From assembly GCA_019634925.1 (NCBI GenBank), contig JAHCAL010000001.1:372001-436000 (forward strand): a DNA stretch of 64,000 nt. Direction: 5' to 3'. The position numbers and the translations under genes are program-made. Shown piece after piece: positions 38,810 to 47,347 of the stretch. Under the pieces are notes generated by a model. It worked only from the letters and a program-made list of their open reading frames with translations, was not told the origin of the DNA and did not search any database. Positions within the stretch are counted from its first letter, which is position 1. Every line of letters starts with the position of its first letter. The stretch is from Pseudomonadales bacterium. GTDB lineage: Bacteria; Pseudomonadota; Gammaproteobacteria; Pseudomonadales; Azotimanducaceae.

Positions 38810-38829
38810 AGTCCTTATGCAAGCCTTAT
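38810..38829. promoter_or_regulatory. Direct-repeat operator, copy 2
   Basis: AGTCCTTATG-N3-GCCTTAT, identical to the 36830 copy at all 17 fixed positions. Both copies have the same orientation and both lie 52 bp upstream of the ATG of a minus-strand gene (38758 and 36778). Confidence 0.7.
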
Positions 38830-38886
38830 GGATGAAGTGCCTCGATCGAACCCGGAGGCAGCCCTCGATCGGGCGAACGGACCCGA

Positions 38887-39405
38887 TCAGTCGGCCCGGA
38901 TGGTCATCCGCATGTGAATGTCTTCGGGCTCCAGCTCGAGCAGGGCAGGCAGAGGGTCGTCTGTGGGCTCGAAGCCCAGCCCCAGGTAAAACTCCACCGT
39001 GCTCCGGGTCGGCGTGGCGGTTACGTACAGCGCCGTTGCTTCCTGCGCACGGGCGTATGCGAACAGCGCCTCGGCGAGCCGGCGCCCGATCCCCCGGCCC
39101 CGATATGGATTACTGACGTGGAGCAGCGCGAATTGCCCGGTACCGGGCGCAACGTTCGGGCGATAGCCACAGAACCCGATCAGGACATCACCATCGAATG
39201 CGCCCCAGAGCGCGCAGTCGTCCTGCAGGAACGGTGCCCATTCCCGCAGGATCGCCGGGAATGACCATGGCTCGGCGAGCCAGTCCACGGCGACCAGCTC
39301 GAGTTCGCGGCCGTGCTGGCGATAGGCCTGAGTGATCCGCTCCGAGCGGTCCACTTGGGCAAACCGCGCCTGTTCGGAGCGATGCATCCTGCGATACGTG
39401 ATCAT
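38887..39405 (-). CDS. GNAT family N-acetyltransferase
   Basis: 172 residues from ATG 39405; longer starts at 39450 and 39513 are open but have no better ribosome site. The acetyl-CoA-binding motif is NPYRGRGIGRRLAEALF (Q/RxxGxG/A), preceded by the FALLHVSN strand and followed by YVTATPTRSTVEFYLGLGFEP. Acceptor unknown. Monocistronic on the minus strand. Confidence 0.85.
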   Translation of the reverse strand: MITYRRMHRSEQARFAQVDRSERITQAYRQHGRELELVAVDWLAEPWSFPAILREWAPFLQDDCALWGAFDGDVLIGFCGYRPNVAPGTGQFALLHVSNPYRGRGIGRRLAEALFAYARAQEATALYVTATPTRSTVEFYLGLGFEPTDDPLPALLELEPEDIHMRMTIRAD

Positions 39406-39571
39406 CGGGTCGCGGTGTGTCGTCGGTGCAAGGTATCCGAGCGGCATCATGCGTCGAAGCGCGATCGGACGAAAGCCCTCGAGCCGCCGGGAAAGACACT
39501 TTGACTCGCGCACCGCGCAGATAGAAGAATGGCTGCGACAGCTGCAAATCGAAGCAACCGGGGAGAACGAG

Positions 39572-40801
39572 ATGGCCTACCGTCCGAAACGCATGAAATT
39601 CGGAATTTTCCTGGCACCTTTCCACCGCGTCGGCGAGAACCCGACCCTCGCGCTCCGACGCGACATGCGGCTCATCGAGCTGCTCGACGACCTCGGCTAC
39701 GACGAGGCCTGGATCGGCGAGCACCACAGCTTCGGCCGGGAGATCATCGCCGACCCCGTGGTGTTCATGGCGGCCGCTGCCGAGCGCACCCGGCGGATCA
39801 GGCTCGGCACGGGCGTGCTGAGCCTGCCATACCACCACCCGTTGATGGTGGCCGACCGCATGGTGCAGCTCGACCACATGACCGAAGGCCGGGTGATGCT
39901 GGGCGTCGGCCCCGGCGCGCTCACCTCGGATGCGCACATGATGGGTATTCCCACTGTGGAGCAACGCCGCCGCATGGGCGAGTCGCTGGACGCCATAATG
40001 CAGCTGCTGCGCCGCGACGGGCTGGTGACGATGAAGACCGACTGGTTCGAGCTGAAGGACGCGCAGCTGCATCTCGCGAGCTACTCCGACCCGCACCTGC
40101 CGGTGGCCGTGGCGGCGTCGTTCACACCCGCCGGCCCGATGGCGGCAGGCAAGCACGGCGTCGGGCTGCTTTCCGTCGCCGGTGTCGACAACGCCGGGTT
40201 CGAGCGCACATGGGGCTGGGCCGAGGAGGCTGCTGCCGAATCCGGCCGGACGATCTCGCGTGACAACTGGAAGGTCGTCGTGCCAATCCACGTCTCCGAC
40301 TCGCGCAAGCAGGCGCTCGCGGAGTTGCAGGACGGATACGCGCTGCGCGCCTATGCCGGCGACGCCAGGAACCCGGGCGCCGCAGGCCCCGGGCTCTTCG
40401 GCGGCGCGGGCGGGCTCGAGGCGCAGGCCGAGAACGGCACCGCGCTGATCGGCTCGCCGGACGACGTTGCACAGGCCATCGAACGCATCATCGAGCGTTC
40501 GGGCGGTATCGGCGGGATCCTGGGGCTCGCGCACGAATGGGCGAGCACGGCAGCCACCAATCGCAGTTACGAACTCTTCGCCCGCTACGTCGCGCCGCGC
40601 TTCCAGGGGCAGCTCGAGCCTATCTACCAGAGCCGCGACTGGGTGGAAGAACACATGCGCGAAGTCTTCGGCGCCACCCCCGCCGCGATGGCGAAGGCCT
40701 TCACCGACGCCGGCAAGGAACTGCCTCCTGCCATGGTGGAAGCACAGCGCCAGCGCGAGGCGCGCAGAAAGGCCAAGGCCGCGGGCAAGAAAGACGAGTA
40801 G
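39572..40801 (+). CDS. LLM-class flavin-dependent oxidoreductase
   Basis: 409 residues; GGGGAGA lies before ATG 39572. TIM-barrel luciferase-like monooxygenase: MKFGIFLAPFH at the first strand, EAWIGEHHSFG, IRLGTGVLSLPYHHPLMVAD and GRVMLGVGPG are all present. Uses reduced FMN (or F420 in some members) with oxygen. The C-terminal ~30 residues are Lys/Ala-rich and probably disordered. The SDR gene follows 30 bp downstream, likely same transcript. Confidence 0.9.
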   Translation: MAYRPKRMKFGIFLAPFHRVGENPTLALRRDMRLIELLDDLGYDEAWIGEHHSFGREIIADPVVFMAAAAERTRRIRLGTGVLSLPYHHPLMVADRMVQLDHMTEGRVMLGVGPGALTSDAHMMGIPTVEQRRRMGESLDAIMQLLRRDGLVTMKTDWFELKDAQLHLASYSDPHLPVAVAASFTPAGPMAAGKHGVGLLSVAGVDNAGFERTWGWAEEAAAESGRTISRDNWKVVVPIHVSDSRKQALAELQDGYALRAYAGDARNPGAAGPGLFGGAGGLEAQAENGTALIGSPDDVAQAIERIIERSGGIGGILGLAHEWASTAATNRSYELFARYVAPRFQGQLEPIYQSRDWVEEHMREVFGATPAAMAKAFTDAGKELPPAMVEAQRQREARRKAKAAGKKDE

Positions 40802-40831
40802 AGCCTCGACACTCAGGGAGAAGATCGGACG

Positions 40832-41800
40832 ATGAAGGATTTCAATGGCAAGGTGGCGGTCGTCACCGGCGGCGGCACGGGGATGGGCCGCGAACTGGTG
40901 CGTCAGCTCGCCGCGGAGGGCGCCAGTGTCGCCACCTGCGACGTATTCCCCGAAAACATGGCCGAGACCAGGCGGATCTGCGAGGCGGACGGCCTGCTGC
41001 AGGGCGTGCGCATCACCACACACGTTGCCGATGTCGCGGACGAAGCGCAGATGGTCCGCTTCGCCGAGGAGGTGGCGCGCGACCACCAGACCGACAAGAT
41101 ACACCTGCTCTTCAACAACGCCGGTATCGGCGGCGGCGCGAGCTTCGTGAACGCGCCGCGCGAAGAGTGGGACCGCGTGTTCAACATCTGCTGGAACGGT
41201 GTATATCTCAGCTGCCGCGCATTCATGCCGATGCTGCTGCGCGCGGAGGAAGGCGCGGTGGTGAATACCTCCAGCGCGAACGGGTTCTGGGCTGCGCTGA
41301 TGCCCAACGTCACGCACACCGCCTACAGCGCGGCGAAGTTTGCCGTGAAAGGCTTCACCGAAGCGCTGATCACCGACTTCCGCAACAATGCGCCGCACCT
41401 GAAGGCGCACATCGTGATGCCGGGCGGCGTCGGCACGCCGATCGGACTCAATTCGCGGCGCGTGCTCCTGGGTGACGTGCCCCTGACCGGGCGGGAAATG
41501 TCCGAGATGCGCAAGCGTTTCGCGGCCATGGGTGTTCCCGGCGCCGCGGAGATGAACGAGCAGCAGCTGCTCGATGCGCAGAAGGAGATGATCAAGCGTT
41601 TCGAGACCCTGGCGCCGACGACGGCGGCGGGCGCCGCGAAGATCATCCTCGACGGGGTGAAAGCCGACCGGTGGCGGATCCTTGTGGGCGAGGATGTCAC
41701 ACGGCTGGACCAGCGGGTGCGGCGCAATCCGGAAGCGGCCTACGATGTAGATTTTGCGGCCTATGCGCCGTTCGGGGAGGACGAACTCGGCGACGCCTGA
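40832..41800 (+). CDS. SDR family oxidoreductase with C-terminal extension
   Basis: 322 residues. Cofactor motif TGGGTGMGRE at 12-21, LLFNNAGIGGG, catalytic YSAAK, and the PGGVGTPIG loop. The C-terminal ~70 residues form an extension (LLDAQKEMIKRFETL...) beyond the SDR core. A second, isolated copy of just that extension occurs at 56085-56327, so this gene or a close paralogue has been duplicated and largely deleted there. Confidence 0.9.
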   Translation: MKDFNGKVAVVTGGGTGMGRELVRQLAAEGASVATCDVFPENMAETRRICEADGLLQGVRITTHVADVADEAQMVRFAEEVARDHQTDKIHLLFNNAGIGGGASFVNAPREEWDRVFNICWNGVYLSCRAFMPMLLRAEEGAVVNTSSANGFWAALMPNVTHTAYSAAKFAVKGFTEALITDFRNNAPHLKAHIVMPGGVGTPIGLNSRRVLLGDVPLTGREMSEMRKRFAAMGVPGAAEMNEQQLLDAQKEMIKRFETLAPTTAAGAAKIILDGVKADRWRILVGEDVTRLDQRVRRNPEAAYDVDFAAYAPFGEDELGDA

Positions 41801-41825
41801 TGATACGCCCGGACCTGCTGCGGAC

Positions 41826-43133
41826 CTATCCGCCCGAGTGTCCGGAGGTGGCGATTTCCAGGTCCCTGCGAATGGTGCGGCCTGCGAGCAGGAAGTGGGC
41901 GGCCGCCCAGGAATATCCGGCGGTGGCAATCAGGATCGCATAGCGCAGCGATTCTCCGCCGAAAGGGCCGCTCAGCAGATCGCTAAGTACACCGACGGCG
42001 AGCGGACCGAGGCCGAGGCCGACGATATTGACGACGAACAGCAGTACCGCTGACGCCATGGCCCGCATGTGCATCGGGGCGAGGTTCTGTATGGTCCCCA
42101 GCGCCGGCCCGAGCCACAGTGCATTGAGCAGGTTCGGGACGATCAGAACGGCGATCGCGAGGTAAGGCTGATCCAGCAGTACCGCGATGAAGAAGAACGG
42201 AAACGCGACCATAACACCGCCCGCGGGCAGCCAGGCGTATATGCGTCGATCCCAGCTCGCCAGACGGTCGGCTATTGCGCCACCGAGCACGGTTCCGGCT
42301 GCACTTGCCACACCGAGCACCAGGCCGAAGTAGGTCGCGGTTTCGGCGATGCCGAGGCCGTGGGTGCGAATGAAAAACGCTGGCAGCCACTGGGCGAGGC
42401 CGAATCCGACGAAGGCAGTCAGTGCGCCGGCCAGCGCCAGGTGTGCCATGGTGCGATTGCGCACGAGCGTGCGGAGGGTCTCACCCAGCGGCGGCTGCGA
42501 CAGGGGAGCCGATGCGGGGTCGGACATCCCGCGAACAGGCTCCCGCACCGTGAGACGGAAGACGATGGCCAGCAGGATTCCCGGTACCCCGACCAGAAAG
42601 AAGGCCATTCGCCAGCCGTAGAACTCGGCGATCCAGCCGCCGGTCAGAAGCCCGAGAATGCTGCCGATCGGAATGCCCAGCGCGTAGATCGAGAGGGCAG
42701 ATGCACGCTGCTGCGGCGGATAATGGTCCGCGATAAGCGAGTGAGCCGGCGGCGTGCAGCCCGCCTCGCCCACCCCGACACCGATGCGGGCCACGAGCAT
42801 CTGCACGAAGTTCTGTGCCATACCGCAGACGGCAGTCATGCCGCTCCACATGACGAGCGCAATCGAAATGATGTTGACCCGATTCGACCGGTCCGCGAGT
42901 CGCGCGATTGGAATGCCCAGTACCGTATAGAAAACCGCGAAGGCCAGACCGGTCATGAGCCCGATCTGTGTATCGGACAGGCCGAGGTCGGCCTTGATGG
43001 GCTCGGTCAGGATCGTCACGATCTGGCGATCCAGAACGTTGAACACGTTCACGATGACCAGCATCGTCAGCACATACGTCCTGTGATTCAGCGCTTGCAG
43101 CGGCAGTATCGCGGCGCCAGGGGCGTTGAGCAT
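41826..43133 (-). CDS. MFS transporter (spinster-like subgroup)
   Basis: 435 residues, twelve predicted membrane helices. Motif A-like loop GIPIARLADRSNR after helix 2, GVGEAGCTPPAHSLIADHYPPQQR after helix 4, and a second-half loop IADRLASWDRR. The VLDRQIVTILTEPIKADLGLSDTQIG N-terminus is typical of the spinster/hexuronate-like group. It is the last gene of the minus-strand arm of the catabolic island and probably imports or exports its substrate. Confidence 0.87.
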   Translation of the reverse strand: MLNAPGAAILPLQALNHRTYVLTMLVIVNVFNVLDRQIVTILTEPIKADLGLSDTQIGLMTGLAFAVFYTVLGIPIARLADRSNRVNIISIALVMWSGMTAVCGMAQNFVQMLVARIGVGVGEAGCTPPAHSLIADHYPPQQRASALSIYALGIPIGSILGLLTGGWIAEFYGWRMAFFLVGVPGILLAIVFRLTVREPVRGMSDPASAPLSQPPLGETLRTLVRNRTMAHLALAGALTAFVGFGLAQWLPAFFIRTHGLGIAETATYFGLVLGVASAAGTVLGGAIADRLASWDRRIYAWLPAGGVMVAFPFFFIAVLLDQPYLAIAVLIVPNLLNALWLGPALGTIQNLAPMHMRAMASAVLLFVVNIVGLGLGPLAVGVLSDLLSGPFGGESLRYAILIATAGYSWAAAHFLLAGRTIRRDLEIATSGHSGG

Positions 43134-43184
43134 GGTTCGTAGGTCCCTCGGCGAGTAGGCAGCGCCATGCGACGGCAGCGGCCG

Positions 43185-43649
43185 TCAATCGTCGACGATG
43201 TTGGCGAGCCGATAGCTGTGCTTGACGACCTCCGTGACGACGCTGAGGTGGGAATCCAGCACGCCCTTGAGGGCGAGAACCCTTGCATTGAAGATCTCGA
43301 ACACCGCATCCAGACTCGGGCCCATCATGACGAGCGAGATATCCGCACTTCCGGATACCTGGGCCATGTATTCGATCTCGTCGATTTTTTTGAGCTGTTC
43401 CACCACCTTTTCGATGCTGGCGGGTGCGACGATGAGCCTGGCAAAGACTGTCGCCGTGCGGCCTACCTTGATTGGATTGACGAGGGTCGTGATCCGGATG
43501 GATCGCGCGCTGGTCATCTTTTTCAGGCGGTGTCGGATAGCGCCTTCGGTGACTCCCAGGCGCTCCGAGACGCTACGGTTGCTGATGCGCGCGTTTGGCG
43601 TGATCAGATCCACGATCTCCTGCTCGAGTTCGTCCAGAGGCTCCTTCAC
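43185..43649 (-). CDS. Lrp/AsnC family regulator, second of a coupled pair
   Basis: 154 residues from a GTG that overlaps the upstream regulator's stop (GTGA); the longer open frame upstream is antisense-like and excluded. N-terminal HTH (DELEQEIVDLITPNARISNRSVSERLGVTEGAIRHRLKKM) and a C-terminal RAM-type effector domain. Partner of the adjacent AsnC-like protein; a hetero-oligomer is plausible. Confidence 0.85.
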   Translation of the reverse strand: MKEPLDELEQEIVDLITPNARISNRSVSERLGVTEGAIRHRLKKMTSARSIRITTLVNPIKVGRTATVFARLIVAPASIEKVVEQLKKIDEIEYMAQVSGSADISLVMMGPSLDAVFEIFNARVLALKGVLDSHLSVVTEVVKHSYRLANIVDD

Positions 43650-44107
43650 CTGTCGATCCTCGCGTAGCTGAGTCTGTATCTGTCGACTTTGAGCACGGTC
43701 AATGTTTCCACCCGCTCGATGCCGTCGATCGATGCGATGGTCGACCTCAGGAAGTCCGCGTAGTGGTTCTGGTCGCGCATCGCCAACCGGACGCATATCT
43801 CGGGCCGTCCCGCGCACAGGATGATGTTCTTCGCTTCGTCGCATTTGCTGAGTCGCCTCGCTACCTTCGCCGCACAACCGTGCGCCACGTAGACGTCGAG
43901 GTGCACCGGAAAGTGAGCGCCCTCCGTTTCGAAGTCCTTTCGCACGGTGACCTTGATGACGCCTTCTTCCGTCAGGGTCGCGATGCGCCGTCCGATCGTG
44001 CTCTGTGAGGCGCCCAGACTCGTGGCGAGTGCCTTGGCCGACGCCAGCGGATCCTTGATCAGTTCCTGGATCAGTTGCAGGTCGAGTTCACTCAAGCCGT
44101 TCGTCAT
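43646..44107 (-). CDS. Lrp/AsnC family regulator, first of a coupled pair
   Basis: 153 residues. HTH in LQLIQELIKDPLASAKALATSLGASQSTIGRRIATL, then a RAM-like alpha/beta domain. The two regulators differ strongly in sequence, so this is not a recent duplication. It lies between the cupin and the MFS genes and probably responds to the island's substrate. Confidence 0.86.
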   Translation of the reverse strand: MTNGLSELDLQLIQELIKDPLASAKALATSLGASQSTIGRRIATLTEEGVIKVTVRKDFETEGAHFPVHLDVYVAHGCAAKVARRLSKCDEAKNIILCAGRPEICVRLAMRDQNHYADFLRSTIASIDGIERVETLTVLKVDRYRLSYARIDR

Positions 44108-44189
44108 TGTGTGCCCTTGCGGTTATCCCGGCGTGCCGACTATAGCGGTACGGTGCATGCGCTCATTTTCCAGACGAAGTCAGCCACCT

Positions 44190-44960
44190 TCAATGTGCGC
44201 TCGCCGGATTCGTGCGAATTAGGTCACGCAGGTATTGGCCTTCATCGATCGCAACCATGTTCTGATCTGCCAGCACGGCCCACGGGTTGCTGGTACGGAA
44301 GTTCAGGAATCCGAGTCCGTCAGGGCCGGCACGGAACCTGTAGATCGTGCCCTCGTCGATAGCCAATGCTGCACCCGGGGTGAGCTGCCGTCGACCGAGC
44401 AGCATTGATCCCGAAACGACGAAAATGATCTCGTCTTCTGTATGGTAGTGACGGGGGACTTCGAATCCTGCGGGTAGATCGGTTCGATGAAACCACAATT
44501 CGCAGGTCGGGTAATCTGATCCGGCGAACAGCGTGTGGATGACGCCCTGGTCATCCGTGCCCTTCGGCGCGTTCCCGTGGGTGATCACATGGACGTGGCC
44601 GCCCGCCCGAGCAGCCACGTCGGGCCGATCCCCCGCTCGGAAGAAGTGCAGTATCACTGCGGGCGCCTGTGCCGCGACATCCAGGACCGCGCCGCGCTCG
44701 ACGATCACGAGCCCCTGCTCGCCAAGCGTTTCCTGGCCGGCCCGCGCAGCACCCCGCCAGACGTAGAGCAGGCGATCAACGGCGGATTCCACCAGGCTGA
44801 TCGATGCCCCTTCGGCCAGCTCATGCGCCCACAGATGAATGGGGCTGTCCGTGGTCGTGACGATCGGCCGACTGAGCGCATCCCCAGCCACGATGCCAAG
44901 ACGCCCGGGGAAGGGGACCGCATTCCGTTCCGGGGACTCGACGATCAACACACGACCCAC
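44190..44960 (-). CDS. Bicupin-like protein
   Basis: 256 residues. The C-terminal cupin has PRHYHTEDEIIFVVSGSM (HxHx4E) and a GTIYRFRAGPDGLGFL second motif; the N-terminal half (LWAHELAEGASISLVE) looks like a degenerate cupin with HutD-like character. It starts 15 bp after the TonB receptor stop, same strand, so is co-transcribed. Ligand unknown. Confidence 0.75.
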   Translation of the reverse strand: MGRVLIVESPERNAVPFPGRLGIVAGDALSRPIVTTTDSPIHLWAHELAEGASISLVESAVDRLLYVWRGAARAGQETLGEQGLVIVERGAVLDVAAQAPAVILHFFRAGDRPDVAARAGGHVHVITHGNAPKGTDDQGVIHTLFAGSDYPTCELWFHRTDLPAGFEVPRHYHTEDEIIFVVSGSMLLGRRQLTPGAALAIDEGTIYRFRAGPDGLGFLNFRTSNPWAVLADQNMVAIDEGQYLRDLIRTNPASAH

Positions 44961-44975
44961 GCGCCGGCTCCCGGG

Positions 44976-47183
44976 TCAACGCGCCATGATGTATTGCAGC
45001 CTGCCCCCCCACGTGCGTGGCGGCGCCCAGAATGCAATGCTTCCGCCAATGGCAACCACCGGATTCAGGAACTCCACGTAGTCTTCGTCGGTCAGATTGT
45101 CGACGAAGCCGGAGAGTCTCCAGCGCTTGTCGGCGCTCAGCCAGTCGACGCGAAGGTTGTGGAGCGAAAAGCCATCCATGCGACCCCAGGGATCGTCGAA
45201 GACGTCGTGGTGTTGCTGATCCGTATAGGAATACTCATAGCGCGGCGTGAGCGAGCCGCGGCCCTGAAATTCGAGCGCGTACTGCAGGCCTAGTGAGGCC
45301 TTGAAGTCGGGCGCTCGCTGCAACTGGGTGCCGGACACGTCCTGGAGGACGTTGCCCCGGGTTGCATTGAGTGTTTCGAAATCTATGTACTCCGAGTGCT
45401 GCGCCAGCAGGCCACCGTCGAGTTCGAACCCTCCGAACAGCGCACGCACCTCGAGTTCCAGGCCATAGACCTCCGCCTCCGCGGCGTTCAGGATCACGGC
45501 GGTGTTCTGCACGAACTTTCGCACCTGGATGTCCGAGTAGTCGTAATAGAATCCCGCGGCGACTACGTGCAGGCGACCGTCCAGGAACTGCCCTTTCATC
45601 CCTGCCTCATACGCCCAGAGGATTTCGGGATCGTAGCTGCCGCCGCATTCGGTCACACTGAAGCCGCCTGCCTTGAACCCTTTCGACACCGTGCCGTAGA
45701 GCATCACGGTCTCCGTCAGATCGAAATCCAGCGTGCCCCTACCAGTCACTTCGCTCCAGGTTCTGTCCTGCTCCACGCCAGGACAGTTCGCGGTCGGCTG
45801 AAAATTGGAGGCATGACGCTGCACCGCCTCTTTTTCATCCTGGGTGTAACGCAATCCGCTGGTGAGTCGGAGCCGGTCGTTAACGTGGTACGTTGCCTGG
45901 CCGAATGCCGCGAGGCTTCTGACCTCCTGGGCGAGCGTGAACTCGAAGAATGCATGCTCCGCCAGCGCGCCCGTAGAGATCCTCGGTATCGGTGCGAGCG
46001 CGCCGGCAGCCGCCAGCAGCGGCGTGATGGTTTCCAGCGTGAAACTGGCGACACCGTCACCGTCGTCGTCGTAGAAGTACAGCCCGGTGATCCAGTCCAG
46101 GTTGCCGTCGAAGGCGACGCCGGACAGGTTGAACTCCTGCGACATCTCGTCCGCCGACTCGGTGTAGCCCGGTCGGTAAAGCTGGAACGGAATCTCGGTG
46201 CCATCGATGTCCATTCTGACCCGGCGCTTCGATTCCCGGTACGACGTGATCGATTTTAGCGTGAGATCCTGGGCGATATCCCAGGTCAGCGTTCCGCTCA
46301 CGCCCCAGGTGCGGTTCATGTCTTCCGGGTCGAATGCGTTGTACACACAACCACTGTCGTCGAAGCACGACCGTGCGCCGAACGCTTGTGTAATGTTGAG
46401 TGGCGCGCCGGGGATCGACTCGACGAACGAAACCGAGCGACTGCCGTCGCGTTGCGCCCAATCCGCTCGCAGGACTGCCTCGAGATTCTCGGATGGCGTT
46501 AGCAGGAAGGCGATGTCGGCGGAATTTTCCTCCTTGTCGTCCACGCGACCATTGGTGGCCCGATTGCGTCGGTAGCCATCGCGCTCTTCGTAGGTGTAGG
46601 TCGCCCGCACCGCCAGCAGATCGTCGACCAATCCCGTCGTACCGGACAATTGCACGAGACTTCGGGATTCTGATCCGTAGATCGCACTGACGGAACCGCT
46701 CGGGTCGAATTCCGGCAGCTTCCTGATGAAGTTGATGCTGCCGCCAATTGAATTGCGACCGTACAACGTACCCTGCGGTCCGCGCAGCACCTCGATGCGC
46801 TCGAGATCGTGCAGCGTGGAGGCATTCGCGAACGGATGCCCGAGAACGATACCGTCGACGTACATGGACACACCGGTATCTCCGCCGACCCCGGTATTGT
46901 CGGTACCGATTCCGCGCAGGTTGATCGCGACGCCGGCCGGTGCTTCCTGATACGTCATGCTGGGCACGAACTGCTCAAGCCTGCGTGGATCGAACAGTTG
47001 ACGATTCACAATCGTGTCTGCCGAGAACGCACTCACCGAGAGCGGCGTCCTCATGAGCGCCGTCTCCCTTTTCTCCGCGGTCACCACGATTTCCTCGATC
47101 GCCATCGGGCGAGTGTCTGTCGCCAGTGCCACTGCTGTGGCGAGCAGGCCTGTTAGTGCAAAGCCCCCATTCCATACACGCAT
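44976..47183 (-). CDS. TonB-dependent outer-membrane receptor
   Basis: 735 residues, GGGGGAGAAGG before ATG 47183. Signal peptide, TonB box-like EEIVVTAEKRE (about 30-40), plug domain (about 45-155, with the VLRGPQGTLYGRNSIGG signature), then a 22-strand-type barrel with aromatic girdles, ending GGRLQYIMAR rather than a terminal Phe. This subtype takes up large or hydrophobic nutrients in sphingomonads and related gammaproteobacteria. First gene of the minus arm, under the promoter at 47213-47240. Confidence 0.92.
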   Translation of the reverse strand: MRVWNGGFALTGLLATAVALATDTRPMAIEEIVVTAEKRETALMRTPLSVSAFSADTIVNRQLFDPRRLEQFVPSMTYQEAPAGVAINLRGIGTDNTGVGGDTGVSMYVDGIVLGHPFANASTLHDLERIEVLRGPQGTLYGRNSIGGSINFIRKLPEFDPSGSVSAIYGSESRSLVQLSGTTGLVDDLLAVRATYTYEERDGYRRNRATNGRVDDKEENSADIAFLLTPSENLEAVLRADWAQRDGSRSVSFVESIPGAPLNITQAFGARSCFDDSGCVYNAFDPEDMNRTWGVSGTLTWDIAQDLTLKSITSYRESKRRVRMDIDGTEIPFQLYRPGYTESADEMSQEFNLSGVAFDGNLDWITGLYFYDDDGDGVASFTLETITPLLAAAGALAPIPRISTGALAEHAFFEFTLAQEVRSLAAFGQATYHVNDRLRLTSGLRYTQDEKEAVQRHASNFQPTANCPGVEQDRTWSEVTGRGTLDFDLTETVMLYGTVSKGFKAGGFSVTECGGSYDPEILWAYEAGMKGQFLDGRLHVVAAGFYYDYSDIQVRKFVQNTAVILNAAEAEVYGLELEVRALFGGFELDGGLLAQHSEYIDFETLNATRGNVLQDVSGTQLQRAPDFKASLGLQYALEFQGRGSLTPRYEYSYTDQQHHDVFDDPWGRMDGFSLHNLRVDWLSADKRWRLSGFVDNLTDEDYVEFLNPVVAIGGSIAFWAPPRTWGGRLQYIMAR

Positions 47184-47212
47184 GATCCTTCTCCCCCGGT
47201 TGACAGGCGCAC

Positions 47213-47240
47213 TATCTAACCAGGTTCGCTACAAAGTCAA
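47213..47240 (-). promoter_or_regulatory. Sigma-70 promoter for the TonB receptor operon
   Basis: On the minus strand TTGACT (47240-47235), a 16-bp spacer and TAGATA (47218-47213), about 30 bp before the ATG. Close to consensus and in an AT-rich island in otherwise GC-rich DNA. Confidence 0.6.
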
Positions 47241-47248
47241 GGTACATG

Positions 47249-47277
47249 TTACGTAAAACATTAATATTGCGTATAAG
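47249..47277 (+). promoter_or_regulatory. Divergent promoter and TTACGTAA palindrome for the catabolic arm
   Basis: TTACGT (47249-47254), 17-bp spacer, TATAAG (47272-47277). The -35 box is half of an 8-bp palindrome TTACGTAA (47249-47256), and GCGTA recurs at 47269 and 47284. This looks like an operator sitting between the two divergent promoters; the Lrp/AsnC pair encoded in the island is the obvious candidate regulator. Confidence 0.5.
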
Positions 47278-47347
47278 ATGATGGTATGCGTAAATTATGG
47301 GCGAGATCGATGACGCTTTCGCGTCGCCTGACATTCTGGAGGTTGCA

